DNA of 64,000 bases, taken from Actinacidiphila oryziradicis (GTDB lineage: Bacteria; Actinomycetota; Actinomycetes; Streptomycetales; Streptomycetaceae). The notes beneath the pieces were generated by a model. It worked only from the letters and a program-made list of their open reading frames with translations, was not told the origin of the DNA and did not search any database. Shown piece by piece: positions 26,392-36,615 of this stretch (positions are counted from its first letter, which is position 1; every line of letters begins with the position of its first letter). Made by a program: the position numbers and the translations under genes. The stretch lies in contig NZ_SUMC01000037.1 in assembly GCF_005047355.1 (NCBI RefSeq), forward strand, positions 19,018 to 83,017, written 5' to 3'.

Positions 26392-27780
26392 ATGAGTTCA
26401 TGGGGCGTCCCCCAGGTCCTGCACCGTTCCAGGACCGTTGCACCCCCGGGCTGGAGTCGCTGGCTGGTCCCGCCTGCCGCGCTCTCCATCCACCTCGCCA
26501 TCGGCCAGGCCTACGCCTGGAGCGTCTTCAAGCCCCCGCTGGAGTCCTCGCTCCACCTTTCCGGCACCCTCAGTGCCCTCCCCTTCCAGCTCGGCATCGT
26601 CATGCTCGGGCTCTCCGCCGCCTTCGGCGGCACACTCGTCGAGCGGAACGGCCCCCGCTGGGCGATGGCCGTCTCGCTGGTCTGTTTCTCCTCCGGCTTC
26701 CTGATCGCCTCCCTCGGCGCCGCCACCCGCCAGTACTGGCTGGTCGTCCTCGGCTATGGATTCGTCGGCGGCATCGGACTCGGCATCGGCTACATCTCAC
26801 CGGTCTCGACCCTCATGAAGTGGTTCCCCGACAGGCCTGGCATGGCCACCGGAATCGCCATCATGGGCTTCGGCGGCGGCGCCCTCATCGCCTCCCCCTG
26901 GTCCGGCCAGATGCTGTCCTCCTTCGGCAGCGGAAACGGCGGAATCGCCGAGGCCTTCCTTGTCCACGGGCTGGTCTACGCCGCCTTCATGTCACTCGGC
27001 GTCCTCCTGGTCCGCGTGCCGCCCGACGGCTGGACCCCCAAGGGCTGGACGGCCCCCACCGCCACGCTCCGGCTGGTCAGCGCCGCCAACGTCTCTGCCC
27101 GCAACGCCATCCGCACCCCGCAGTTCTGGTGTCTGTGGGTGCTGCTCTGCTGCAACGTGACCGCCGGCATCGGCATCCTGGAGAAGGCCGCCCCCATGGT
27201 GACGGACTTCTTCACCGGCACCTCGCAAGCCGTCGGCGCCGGCGCGGCCGTCGGCTTCGTCGCGATGCTCTCCCTCGCCAACATGGCCGGCCGGTTCATC
27301 TGGTCCAGCACCTCAGACGTCATCGGCCGTAAGAACATATACCGGATCTACCTCGGCGCCGGAGCCCTGTCCTACCTGGTCATCGGCCTCGCGGGGAACG
27401 CCTCCAAACCGCTCTTCATCATCTGCACCATGCTCATTCTCTCCTTCTACGGAGGCGGCTTCGCCACCATCCCCGCCTACCTGAAGGATCTCTTCGGCAC
27501 CTACCAGGTCGGTGCCATCCACGGCCGTCTGCTCACCGCCTGGTCGACAGCGGGCGTCCTCGGACCGCTGATCGTCAATGCCATCGCCGACGCCCAGAAG
27601 TCGGCCGGCCACACCGGGCCCGACCTCTACACCGTCTCCGTGTACATCATGGTGGGCCTGCTGCTCGTCGGCTTCGTGGCGAACGAGCTGATCCGCCCCG
27701 TGAACGCCCGATACCACGAGCCGTCCGTCGCCGCCCAGCCCGCGGTCGGCGTCACCGTCACCGAAGGAGGCAAGGCATGA
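26392..27780 (+). CDS. OFA-family MFS transporter (oxalate/formate antiporter-like)
   Basis: A 462-residue major-facilitator protein with 12 predicted helices. WLVPPAALSIHLAIGQAYAW is the diagnostic OFA first helix, followed by YGFVGGIGLGIGYISPVST and SSTSDVIGRKNIYRIY (inter-domain MFS motif). Family members exchange small carboxylates such as oxalate and formate; the real substrate here is not known. GGAGG lies five bases before the ATG. The stop overlaps the start of a 51-aa membrane subunit (ATGA). Confidence 0.87.
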   Translation: MSSWGVPQVLHRSRTVAPPGWSRWLVPPAALSIHLAIGQAYAWSVFKPPLESSLHLSGTLSALPFQLGIVMLGLSAAFGGTLVERNGPRWAMAVSLVCFSSGFLIASLGAATRQYWLVVLGYGFVGGIGLGIGYISPVSTLMKWFPDRPGMATGIAIMGFGGGALIASPWSGQMLSSFGSGNGGIAEAFLVHGLVYAAFMSLGVLLVRVPPDGWTPKGWTAPTATLRLVSAANVSARNAIRTPQFWCLWVLLCCNVTAGIGILEKAAPMVTDFFTGTSQAVGAGAAVGFVAMLSLANMAGRFIWSSTSDVIGRKNIYRIYLGAGALSYLVIGLAGNASKPLFIICTMLILSFYGGGFATIPAYLKDLFGTYQVGAIHGRLLTAWSTAGVLGPLIVNAIADAQKSAGHTGPDLYTVSVYIMVGLLLVGFVANELIRPVNARYHEPSVAAQPAVGVTVTEGGKA

Positions 27781-27932
27781 GCGGCCCCGCCCCGTCCCCC
27801 GCCCCCGACACCGCCGCGCCCGCGAAGGACCGCCGCCCGCTGATACTGCTGGCCTGGCTATGGGTCGCCGCCCCCCTCGCCTACGGCTTGTACGAGCTGT
27901 TCCAGAAGGTGGCCAAACTCTTCAACGGCTGA
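27777..27932 (+). CDS. Small membrane subunit of the OFA transporter
   Basis: A 51-residue protein with a Pro/Ala-rich start and one transmembrane helix (PLILLAWLWVAAPLAYGLYE) followed by LFQKVAKLFNG. This matches the small proteins that accompany OFA-type MFS transporters in actinobacteria. The ATG at 27777 overlaps the transporter stop by four bases, so the two are made together, probably as a two-component carrier. Short length makes it easy to miss in automatic annotation. Confidence 0.8.
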   Translation: MSGPAPSPAPDTAAPAKDRRPLILLAWLWVAAPLAYGLYELFQKVAKLFNG

Positions 27933-27963
27933 CCGACTCGGCCCGACCGGCCCGCCGACCGAC

Positions 27964-28677
27964 CTACCGGCCCTTGCGCAGCCGCGCCCTGACCCCGTGC
28001 GGCTGCAGCTCGGCTTTGACGTCCGAGGCGTACTGGTCCACATACTCCTGTCCCGACATCGCCAGGATCGCGTACATGATCTCGTCGGTGGCAGAACGCA
28101 CCACATACCGCTCGCTGTCCATCCCGGCGAACCGCGAGAACTCCAGCGGCTCACCGAACCGGATCGTCACCCGCCCGATCCGCGGCAGCCTCCTCCCCGG
28201 CGGCTGGATCTCGAACGTTCCCACCATCGCGCAGGGAATGACCGGCACTTGCGCCTTCAGCGCCATTACCGCGACCCCGACGCGCCCCTTGTAGAGCCGG
28301 CCGTCGGGCGAGCGGGTGCCCTCCGGGTAGATACCCAGCAGCTCCCCCCTGCTCAGTACCCCGAGCCCTTCCCTGATCGCGGCCTGTCCGGCGCTCCCCC
28401 CGGAGCGGTCCACCGGGATCTGCCCCGCGCTCCGGAAGAACGCCGCGATCAGCCGCCCCCTGAGTCCGGGACCGGTGAAGTACTCCTGCTTGGCGAGGAA
28501 GGTGATCCGGCGGGGCAGGATCGCCGGCATCAGGAAGTGGTCGGAGAACGACAGATGATTGCCCGCGACGATCGCCGCGCCCTCGGCCGGGATGTGCTCC
28601 ATCCCTTCGATCGCGGGCCGGAACAGCAGCCGCAGCAGCGGCCCGAGGATCACGTACTTCAGCAGTCGGTAAAACAC
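27964..28677 (-). CDS. 1-acyl-sn-glycerol-3-phosphate acyltransferase
   Basis: A PlsC-family acyltransferase of 237 residues that makes phosphatidic acid from lysophosphatidic acid at the membrane. Motif I is NHLSFSDHF (HxxxxD), motif II is near FLAKQEYFTGPG, motif III is IYPEGTRSPDGRLYKG and motif IV is VPVIPCAMVG. The GTG at 28677 is supported by GGGGGA six bases upstream; the frame upstream of it has no family similarity. It converges on the OFA transporter operon. Confidence 0.88.
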   Translation of the reverse strand: MFYRLLKYVILGPLLRLLFRPAIEGMEHIPAEGAAIVAGNHLSFSDHFLMPAILPRRITFLAKQEYFTGPGLRGRLIAAFFRSAGQIPVDRSGGSAGQAAIREGLGVLSRGELLGIYPEGTRSPDGRLYKGRVGVAVMALKAQVPVIPCAMVGTFEIQPPGRRLPRIGRVTIRFGEPLEFSRFAGMDSERYVVRSATDEIMYAILAMSGQEYVDQYASDVKAELQPHGVRARLRKGR

Positions 28678-28851
28678 GGCAGGTCCCCCTATGCTCCCGG
28701 TGACTTCCGAAACCGTAGTGCGGAAGTCACCGCGAAGGGAGAGGACGCGCGGCCCGCGAGCCTCCCCCCGTCCCCAGTGGAGGGCGCCGCCACGCCGGAA
28801 AGGGCAGGCACGCGGGGACACTGACCCCCTGCGGCCTCACCCGCAACGGCA

Positions 28852-29085
28852 TCAGGAACGCACGAGGAACGCCACAGCGAAGGCGCCGCCCGAACCGCCC
28901 GGCCGCTGCACGGTATTCGAGAAGACCGGAAGCCGAGCCGGCCCCGAGGCCGCGGACTCCGGCGACCGCGATATCGAAGAACGGCGTCATCACCAGGCCC
29001 ATGGTGAAGCCGGTGGCCTGACCGGGGTGAGCTGACAGGCGGTGGCGCCTGTGCCTGCGAGGCACACGGACAGCGACAGCGCGGC
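28852..29085 (-). pseudogene. Relic of a DHA2-type MFS transporter
   Basis: A short decayed fragment: in one minus-strand frame GFTMGLVMTPFFDIAVAGV, then GSASGLL, which is the usual sequence of a late helix of drug-exporting MFS proteins. A frameshift then leads to NTVQRPGGSGGAFAVAFLV in another frame and a stop at 28852. Nothing else of the transporter is left. Confidence 0.6.
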
Positions 29086-29175
29086 GACGGCGACCGTTCT
29101 GGCCCGCCGCATAGCCGAGCCAGGCCTGGCCGCGCCGGGAGGCGCATAACGTACGGTCGGCGCGGCCCGCAGCCG

Positions 29176-29337
29176 TCAACGCTGCCCACCGGTCGCGAAC
29201 ACGCCCACCGTCGCCAGGCCCAATACCACCCAGGCGAACCACAGCCAGCCGTTCGCGCCCAGCGCAACCGAGTACGCGCTGATCACCACCAGGCACGCGA
29301 CGGTGCACACCGTCATCGTCTTCGCGGATGTCGGCAT
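29176..29337 (-). CDS. Small hypothetical membrane protein
   Basis: A 53-residue frame with two hydrophobic segments (VCTVACLVVISAYSVAL and GWLWFAWVVLGLATVGVF). Small two-helix proteins with a GWLWFAWVVLG-like stretch are common in Streptomyces; the function is unknown. It lies 67 bases downstream of the 341-aa gene on the same strand and could be the last gene of that transcript. Confidence 0.5.
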   Translation of the reverse strand: MPTSAKTMTVCTVACLVVISAYSVALGANGWLWFAWVVLGLATVGVFATGGQR

Positions 29338-29404
29338 TCGCGCCCTCTTCCCCGGCGGCCTGCGGCAGCCCGGACTCCATAGTCCCCCGGGCGCCGCCCG
29401 CGCG

Positions 29405-30430
29405 CTACCACTCGCCGTCCGTCACCTGTCCCTTGTCCCTGCCCGGGTTCGAGACCTGGCCGGGCTGCGGTTGCGTCCACGGCTGCTGGTCCTCGCCGAG
29501 CCGGTCGCCGACGGGACGGACGTCCGCCAGCGGCCCCGCCGCCGGCAGATCCTCCGCGTCGGCGTCGTAGTAGTCGAACCACGGCAGTCCCGCCTGGGTG
29601 TACGCGGCCCGGTCCACCGGGGACGGCGGCGGCCCCTCGCCGGTGATCTGCCGCCACTGCGGAGCTGTCGCCAGATGCACGAAAACCCGGCCCGACGAGC
29701 GCTCACGCCAGTCGCCGGGCCCGCGCTCGTCCCGGTACACCTCCTGCCGCATCCGGCCACCGGCACCCAGCCCCATCGCCGCCGCGGGCGCCCGCGGCGG
29801 CCCTCCCGCCGGCGCAACCATCGGCACCGCACCGCCGTGCGCGGCCTCCTCGGCCGCGACCCCCCACGGCCCGCGCGAGGACACGCTGCGCCGCGCCTGC
29901 TCGGCCCGCCATGCCACCAGCGGCCCCTCGCCCAGCTCGAAGACCTGTAACTGCACCCCGCCCCAGACCTCCTCGCCGGAGAACTGGCCCTCCACGGTCG
30001 CCCCGAGTCCCAGCGGCACCGCGACGAACTGCCGGATCGTCCCGGAACCGGAATTGATGCCGTCCAGCCATGGCTGGCGGGGGAGTACCACGTAGTTCTG
30101 CGGATCCTGCGAGAGCTGGTCGCTCCACGGCCGCCCGGACACCGCGCACACCTTGCCCACCCCGACCTGCAGCGCCGCGGGGGCCGCGGCCGAGAAGCTC
30201 AGCCACATCGCCTCCCGCTGGTACACCGGCAGGAACACGCCGCCGCGCGTCATCCACTCGGCGGGTGCCCGGTCCGGATAGTCCGCCACCGCCCGCAGCG
30301 GGAACGCGCCCAGCCCCGGTGGCAACGGATGTGTGCCGGTCTCCGGCAGCCGCAGCGTACGCATGAAGCGCACCGTCACCCCGCCCGGCAGCTGTAGCGC
30401 AGCCCCCGATATCCGCACCGCGCCGCCCAT
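29405..30430 (-). CDS. Conserved hypothetical protein downstream of ctaG-like gene
   Basis: A 341-residue protein I do not recognise, without signal peptide or membrane helix. Blocks that look conserved are FPLRAVADYPDRAPAEWM, VFLPVYQREAMWLSFSA, PQNYVVLPRQPWLDGI and IRQFVAVPLGLGATVEGQ. It ends in a Gly/Pro/Gln-rich tail. The gene begins 16 bases after the stop of the CtaG-like gene, so they are likely cotranscribed. Confidence 0.6.
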   Translation of the reverse strand: MGGAVRISGAALQLPGGVTVRFMRTLRLPETGTHPLPPGLGAFPLRAVADYPDRAPAEWMTRGGVFLPVYQREAMWLSFSAAAPAALQVGVGKVCAVSGRPWSDQLSQDPQNYVVLPRQPWLDGINSGSGTIRQFVAVPLGLGATVEGQFSGEEVWGGVQLQVFELGEGPLVAWRAEQARRSVSSRGPWGVAAEEAAHGGAVPMVAPAGGPPRAPAAAMGLGAGGRMRQEVYRDERGPGDWRERSSGRVFVHLATAPQWRQITGEGPPPSPVDRAAYTQAGLPWFDYYDADAEDLPAAGPLADVRPVGDRLGEDQQPWTQPQPGQVSNPGRDKGQVTDGEW

Positions 30431-30446
30431 CCGGGCCTCCGTCCCC

Positions 30447-31406
30447 TCAGCCGCGGCTGCGCCCCTGCAACGATGCCAGGTAGTCGTTGTAGGCGGTCAG
30501 TTCCGCGTCCCCGTCCCGATCCGCCGCACGGTCCTGGCGCCGCGTCTGGCGTTGCTCGGAGGTGTACCACTGGAACAGTAGCGCCACCAGCACGATGACC
30601 GACGGGATCTCGCTGAACGCCCAGGCGATCCCGCCGGCCGCGACCTGGTCGCCCAGCGGATCGATGCCCAGCGACGCCGGCGGGTGCAGGAAGGTCGTCA
30701 CCATGGGCTCGCTCGCCATCATCAGAGCGATTCCGAAGAACGCGTGGAACGGCATGCCCGCGAACAACTCCAGCATGCGCATCACATATCCCGGCCGGTG
30801 CGGCCCTGGGTCCACGCCCATGATCGGCCAGAAGAACACCAGGCCGACCGCCAGGAAATGAACCATCATCGCGATGTGCCCGGCCCGGCTGCCCATCAGG
30901 AAGTCGAACAACGGAGAGAAGTACAGCCCGTACAGGCTCGCGATGAAGAGCGGGATCGTAAACGCCGGATGCGTGATCACCCGCATATAACGGCTGTGCA
31001 GGAAGGCCGCCAGCAGCTCGCGCGGGCCCTTGTGTCCTCGCGCTGCCGTCGGCAGCGCGCGCAGCGCGAGGGTGACCGGCGCGCCCAGCAGCAGGAGGAT
31101 CGGGGAGACCATGCTGATTATCATGTGTTGCACCATGTGCACGCTGAACATCACCATGCCGTAGTCGTTCAGCGCGGTGCACATCGCGACGCCCACCGTC
31201 AGCACCCCGCAGACGAAGGCGATCGTGCGGCCCACCGGCCAGCGGTCGCCGCGCCGCCGCAGCCGGACCACCCCGTACCCGTACAGGGCAAGGGCCAGCA
31301 GGCAGCCGACGAAGAAGAACGGATCCGCGCTGAACTCCAGCCCCCGCCCGAGAGTGAACGGCGGCAGGTCCGTGTTCATGTGCATGCCGTGTCCGCCGTG
31401 GTCCAT
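30447..31406 (-). CDS. CtaG-like cytochrome c oxidase assembly membrane protein
   Basis: A 319-residue polytopic membrane protein of the caa3_CtaG family, with about seven helices. The N-terminus is His/Met-rich (MDHGGHGMHM), suitable for copper. Family blocks include FSVHMVQHMIISMVSPILLL, LYFSPLFDFLMGS, FFWPIMGVDPGPHR and MPFHAFFGIALMMA. It probably helps copper delivery or assembly of terminal oxidase. The downstream gene is a hypothetical protein on the same transcript. Confidence 0.83.
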   Translation of the reverse strand: MDHGGHGMHMNTDLPPFTLGRGLEFSADPFFFVGCLLALALYGYGVVRLRRRGDRWPVGRTIAFVCGVLTVGVAMCTALNDYGMVMFSVHMVQHMIISMVSPILLLLGAPVTLALRALPTAARGHKGPRELLAAFLHSRYMRVITHPAFTIPLFIASLYGLYFSPLFDFLMGSRAGHIAMMVHFLAVGLVFFWPIMGVDPGPHRPGYVMRMLELFAGMPFHAFFGIALMMASEPMVTTFLHPPASLGIDPLGDQVAAGGIAWAFSEIPSVIVLVALLFQWYTSEQRQTRRQDRAADRDGDAELTAYNDYLASLQGRSRG

Positions 31407-31609
31407 CCGTCACTCTCCTGATACGCGCCCGCGGTGGCCGCCGCCCGAAGTCCGGCATTGTGCCGATTCGACCGGTCCGCCCGCACCAGCCTAGAGCCGC
31501 CCCCGCTCGCCGCCCGCGCCGGGGCCCTGCGGCACGCCGCCCGCCCACCGGGCGGCGGCCGACAGCGGACGCACCGGCCCCCGGCCCGCCGTCGGCCGAG
31601 CAGCCGGCG

Positions 31610-32635
<1,026 letters not shown>

Positions 32636-32799
32636 TGCTTTCGTAACTCCCGCAGCTCAACCGGAGGACCGGACCCCGTTGTCCGGCTGGACCGCGGCGC
32701 GACGCCGCATTTCTCACGATACCGAGCCGGGTGCGGGCGGCGCGGGGCCGCCCGCACTACGGACAGGTGCGCGCGAGTGAACATCAGGTGCCCGGGGCC

Positions 32800-33059
32800 T
32801 TAAGAGGCCGCGCGAATAGGTGGGGCGGCGTCGCGTGCCGAGCTGTGACATCAGCCGACTCCGTCGGCGGGGGCGCCTGGAAGTGTTGCCGTCGGTGTCG
32901 GTCGACGACTCTCCCCCAGACTCCGTCCGGGAGGTGCCCCCACCAAGCTCTCGGCTCCGCTCGAGCAGGGGGCACCCCCATCGCGTCGCCTCGCCCCCAG
33001 CCTTCGGCCGGGAGGTGCCCCCACCTTCCTCCGCCCCACCTATTCGCGCGGCCTCTTAA
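32800..33059. mobile_element. 260-bp MITE-like element with 29-bp perfect inverted ends
   Basis: The first 29 bases (from TTAAGAGGCCGCGCGAATAG) are the exact reverse complement of the last 29 (33031-33059). Between them lie copies of the dispersed hairpin family, including CCCCCAGCCTTCGGCCG at about 32994, and an AGCTCTCGGCTCCGCTCGAG hairpin. There is no open frame. No certain target duplication is seen, although TTAA forms each tip. It sits between the murT-gatD operon end and the pfkA promoter and would also act as a terminator. Confidence 0.7.
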
Positions 33060-33073
33060 TGGCCGCGCGCCTC

Positions 33074-33802
33074 TTACGCGGGCTGGCTCGCCGCCGCGAT
33101 CCGCTCGGTGCGCAGCGCCTCGTACCACTGGTCGTCGACCGGCGGCAGGGCCTTCACATCCAGCGCAAGCTTGATCAGCATGTCGGCGATGAGGGGGTTG
33201 CGGGCCATCACCGGGCCGTGCATGTAGGTGCCGAAGACGGTGTCGTTGTAAGCGCCCTCGGTGCCGTCGCCAGTGCCGTTGCCATTGCCGTAACGCGTGG
33301 TCGCGAAGGGCCGCGCGGAGGGGCCGAGGTGGGTGATGCCCTGGTGGTTCTCGAAGCCGGTGAGCGGCGGCAGGCCGAGCCGCGGGTCGATGTCGGCCAG
33401 TACGTCGCCGACGCAGCGCTCGCCCTCGCCGCGCACGCTGACCACGTCGAGCAGGCCGAGGCCCGGCTCGGGCTGCCCGAGGTCGTTGACGAACTCGTGA
33501 CCGAGAATCTGGTAGCCGGCGCAGACCGAGAAGACGATGGCGCCGTTCCCGACTGCCCGGGCCAGCCCGCCGTCCCGGCGCAGCCGCTCGGCGGCCAGCC
33601 GCTGCGGACGGTCCTCGCCACCGCCGATGAGGTAGATGTCGCCGGAGGTGGGCACCGGCTGATCGGACCGTACGTCGGTCCGGGTGACGGGGACCCGGCG
33701 CTGCTTTGCGCGGCGCTCCACCACCAGGGCGTTGCCCTGGTCGCCGTAGGTGCTCAGCAGGTCGGGGTAGACCCACACCAGGCGCAGGCTGGACTCGCTC
33801 AT
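33074..33802 (-). CDS. gatD: GatD glutamine amidotransferase (lipid II amidation)
   Basis: A 242-residue class-I glutamine amidotransferase. The nucleophile is in VFSVCAGYQILG, with His residues in LTGFENHQGITHLG and GTYMHGPVMARN. GatD supplies ammonia to MurT, which amidates D-Glu of the peptidoglycan stem peptide. The start at 33802 has a strong AAGGAG site. It follows murT by 38 bases on the same strand, the standard murT-gatD operon. Confidence 0.9.
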   Translation of the reverse strand: MSESSLRLVWVYPDLLSTYGDQGNALVVERRAKQRRVPVTRTDVRSDQPVPTSGDIYLIGGGEDRPQRLAAERLRRDGGLARAVGNGAIVFSVCAGYQILGHEFVNDLGQPEPGLGLLDVVSVRGEGERCVGDVLADIDPRLGLPPLTGFENHQGITHLGPSARPFATTRYGNGNGTGDGTEGAYNDTVFGTYMHGPVMARNPLIADMLIKLALDVKALPPVDDQWYEALRTERIAAASQPA

Positions 33803-33840
33803 GCTCTCTCTCCTTAGCCTTTGGCCGTCCGGCGGGCTGG

Positions 33841-35079
33841 TCAGTTGCCGACCCGGCGGCGCAGGTCCTGGAACGCGGTGTAGTTGGCGATCGTCTCGAT
33901 CCGCCCGGCCGGGGCCGCCCGCACCGCCTCGTCGATGTCGGCGCAGACCCGGAACTGCAGTCCCGCGACCTCCAGACGCACCGCGAGGTCGAGCTTGCGG
34001 TCGCCGATGACGAAGATCGGGTGGCCGGCGAGCCGGGTGTAGTCGACGTCCCACAGCCAGGAGGTGTCGGTGCCGTCGGCGCCACGCGCGTTCACCGACA
34101 GCAGGACCGGGGCGGGCGGGGCGTCGATGAGGGAGAAGGTCTCCAGCCACCCGGCCGGGTTCTTGGCCAGCAGCAGCCGCAGTTCGCGGCCGAGGTAAGT
34201 GACCACGTCATAGCGGCCGGCGACGGCCTGTACCTTGTACATCCGCTCCAGGGCGACCTTGGGGTCGATGCCGAAGACGGCCGCCGCCGCGGCGGAGACG
34301 GCGGCGTTGGACTTGTTCGCCCGGCCCGGCAGCTGGAGGTGGATCGGCCAGGCGGCGCCATAGGGATCGATGACGTAGTCGCCGGACAGGGCCCAGGTGG
34401 GAACGGGCCGCCGGAAGCCGCACTCGCCGCAGAACCAGTCGTCCGAGGGGCGCTGCAGGACGCCGCCGCAGGAGGGGCACGACCAGGCGTCGTCCTTCCA
34501 CTCCTGGCCGGCCGCCACCCACACCACGGTGGGGCAGGACGACGCCGCCCAGGTGATCAGCGGGTCGTCGGCATTGGCGATGACGACCGCCTCGGTGCCG
34601 GCGAGGCCCTCGCGCCACTTCTCGGCGAGCATCCGGGTCTCCGCCGCCCGGTCGAGCTGGTCGCGGGAGAGGTTCAGCAGGGCGATCGCCTTCGGGGTGA
34701 CGTCCCGGGCGACGCCGGCCAGGTACTTCTCGTCGACCTCGATGACGCCGTAGCGGGCGTCGGAGCCGCCGGCCAGCGCAGAGGTGATGCCGGCCGGCAT
34801 GTTGGCGCCCAGCGCGTTGGAGACGACGGGGCCGCCTGCCCGCAGGGCCTCGGCGAGCAGACGGGTGGTGGTGGTCTTTCCATTGGTCGCCGATACCAGC
34901 ACGACGTCGAGGTGTGTGGCCAGCCGGGCCAGCAGGTCAGGGTCGAGTTTGAGGGCCACCCGGCCGCCGATCACCGATCCGCTGCCGCGGCCCGCCGCGC
35001 GCGACACCGCTGCCGCGGCCCTGCCCGCCGTCACGGCCAGTTTGGCCCGCGGCGACAGCGGCTCCGAGTTGCCTGCCAT
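33841..35079 (-). CDS. murT: MurT lipid II isoglutaminyl synthase ligase subunit
   Basis: A Mur-ligase family protein of 412 residues. The ATP-binding loop is VSATNGKTTTTRLLAEAL. A Cys4 ribbon (SCPSCGGVLQ and FCGECGFRR) inserted in the middle is typical of MurT. IEVDEKYLAGV and LLNLSRDQLDR are conserved, and the C-terminal DUF1727 region (FVIGDRKLDLAVRLEVAGL) completes it. It pairs with GatD. Start is the ATG at 35079; a GTG three codons upstream at 35088 is also possible. Confidence 0.92.
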   Translation of the reverse strand: MAGNSEPLSPRAKLAVTAGRAAAAVSRAAGRGSGSVIGGRVALKLDPDLLARLATHLDVVLVSATNGKTTTTRLLAEALRAGGPVVSNALGANMPAGITSALAGGSDARYGVIEVDEKYLAGVARDVTPKAIALLNLSRDQLDRAAETRMLAEKWREGLAGTEAVVIANADDPLITWAASSCPTVVWVAAGQEWKDDAWSCPSCGGVLQRPSDDWFCGECGFRRPVPTWALSGDYVIDPYGAAWPIHLQLPGRANKSNAAVSAAAAAVFGIDPKVALERMYKVQAVAGRYDVVTYLGRELRLLLAKNPAGWLETFSLIDAPPAPVLLSVNARGADGTDTSWLWDVDYTRLAGHPIFVIGDRKLDLAVRLEVAGLQFRVCADIDEAVRAAPAGRIETIANYTAFQDLRRRVGN

Positions 35080-35270
35080 CGTCTCCACAACCTCCTAGTG
35101 TCCGCTCCCGCGCGTGCCCCGCGGGCCGTCCGCGGATCAGCCTATCGACTCCGCGCGCCGCCCCCGCACGCGCCGCCCCCGGGACGACCGGCGGCAAGTC
35201 CCCCGTCCCCGTCCGCGACGGGTCTCAGAACCCCACCCCGCAATAGCCGGGTGCCCTTACGCTGGCCCGC

Positions 35271-35810
35271 ATGCGAAACGGCACCATCCCCGGCAGCACC
35301 GGAACCGTCCGCCCGATGCGGCTGCTGGGCGACCCGGCACTTGGAGCGACCTGCCGCGAGATCACCACCTTCGACACCGGCCTCGCGCGCCTGGTCGAGG
35401 ACCTGTACGCCACCATGTACGCCGCCGGCGGTGTCGGTCTCTCCGCCAACCAGATCGGCGTGCCGCTGCGGGTCTTCGTCTACGACTGCCCCGACGACGA
35501 TGACCGGCGCAACCTCGGTCACATCGTCAACCCCCGCCTCATCCGGGCCGACGGCATCACGGTCACCGGCCCCGAGGGCTGTCTGTCGCTGCCGGGCATC
35601 AATGCCGGGACCACCCGCTTCGACGAAACGGTGATGGAGGGCACGGACCTCCAGGGTGCGCCGGTAAGGATCGAGGGCACCGGGTTCTTCGCCCGCTGCC
35701 TGCAGCACGAGTACGACCACTTGGAGGGCACGCTGTTCACCGACCGGCTCACGGGCCTGCGCCGCCGCCGGGCACTGCGCGCCGCCCGGCGGGCGCCCTG
35801 GGCGACCTAG
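35271..35810 (+). CDS. def: Peptide deformylase
   Basis: Metalloenzyme that removes the formyl group from nascent proteins, 179 residues. The three motifs are GVGLSANQ (54-61), EGCLS (102-106, metal Cys) and QHEYDHLEG (His146, Glu147, His150). The basic C-terminus (LRRRRALRAARRAPW) is a common extension. In motif 1, Ser replaces the usual Ala (GLAANQ to GLSANQ), which is seen in some Streptomyces paralogues. Confidence 0.93.
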   Translation: MRNGTIPGSTGTVRPMRLLGDPALGATCREITTFDTGLARLVEDLYATMYAAGGVGLSANQIGVPLRVFVYDCPDDDDRRNLGHIVNPRLIRADGITVTGPEGCLSLPGINAGTTRFDETVMEGTDLQGAPVRIEGTGFFARCLQHEYDHLEGTLFTDRLTGLRRRRALRAARRAPWAT

Positions 35811-35838
35811 GTCCTGCCCGGGCCCAGGGTCTGTCCGG

Positions 35839-36483
35839 CTACAGCCCCGGGCCGCCCGGCAGGTCGGCGGCGGCGGCCAGCCGGCCCCACAGCAGGTCGG
35901 CGAGCTGGCGTACCAACTCGTCGCGGGAGCAGGGGCGTTCGCCCAGCCACCAGTCGCCCGCCGCGTGCATCATGCCGACGATGCCGTGCCCCCAGACCAG
36001 GGCCATCTGCCGGCTGTCCGGACCCAGGTCGAGGCGCTCGGAGATCCACTCGGCCAGTTCCTCGCCCATCCGGCGCAACAGGGGGGCCGAGTGCTGGCCG
36101 GCGCCGAACCCCTTCTCGTCGTCCGGGACGCTCTCGCCCGGGTGCATCAGGAAGCGGTACATCTGCGGATTCGTCTCGATCGCGGCGAGGTAGGCGTGCA
36201 GGGTGGCCTCGACCCGCTCACGGCGCTGGTTGGGGGAGTCCAGCGCGGCCCGTAGCATGGCGATCAGGGCGTCGGTGTGCCGCTTGGCCAGCGCCCGGTA
36301 GAGGCCTCCCTTGTCGCCGAAGTGCCGGTAGAGAATGGGCTTGGTGATGCCCGCCTCGGCGGCGATGGCGTTCATGGAGGCTTCTGGGCCGTCCCGCATG
36401 ACAACGCGGTCGGCGGCCTCCAAGAGCTCCCTCCGTCGTTGCTCCGTAGCCGTCCGGCGGCCGTGCCGCTGGCTGGTGTCCAC
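35839..36483 (-). CDS. TetR-family regulator divergent from acyl-CoA dehydrogenase
   Basis: A 214-residue TetR protein with the HTH in ASMNAIAAEAGITKPILYRH and FGDKGGLYRALAKRH. The GTG start at 36483 has GGGGAGG five bases upstream. The C-terminal ligand domain is not specific enough to name the effector; acyl-CoA is likely, given the divergent acyl-CoA dehydrogenase. Two inverted repeats between the genes are good operator candidates. Confidence 0.88.
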   Translation of the reverse strand: MDTSQRHGRRTATEQRRRELLEAADRVVMRDGPEASMNAIAAEAGITKPILYRHFGDKGGLYRALAKRHTDALIAMLRAALDSPNQRRERVEATLHAYLAAIETNPQMYRFLMHPGESVPDDEKGFGAGQHSAPLLRRMGEELAEWISERLDLGPDSRQMALVWGHGIVGMMHAAGDWWLGERPCSRDELVRQLADLLWGRLAAAADLPGGPGL

Positions 36484-36577
36484 CCGAGCCTCCCCGCCCG
36501 TTCGAATCGCATCACGCCTGCGCAACGTAACACCCCGTGCGCCGCAGTCAGGTCCGCCGGACCCGGGTTGACATCGC

Positions 36578-36615
36578 TTACCGGCGGGTAACAGACTGTT
36601 GTTACCGCTAGTAAC
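36578..36615. promoter_or_regulatory. Tandem inverted repeats, probable TetR operators
   Basis: Two dyads side by side: TTACC-GGCG-GGTAA (36578-36591) and GTTAC-CGCTA-GTAAC (36601-36615). They follow a TTGACA-like -35 element (36568-36573) and end 20 bases before the acyl-CoA dehydrogenase ATG, so binding would block that promoter. Confidence 0.7.
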
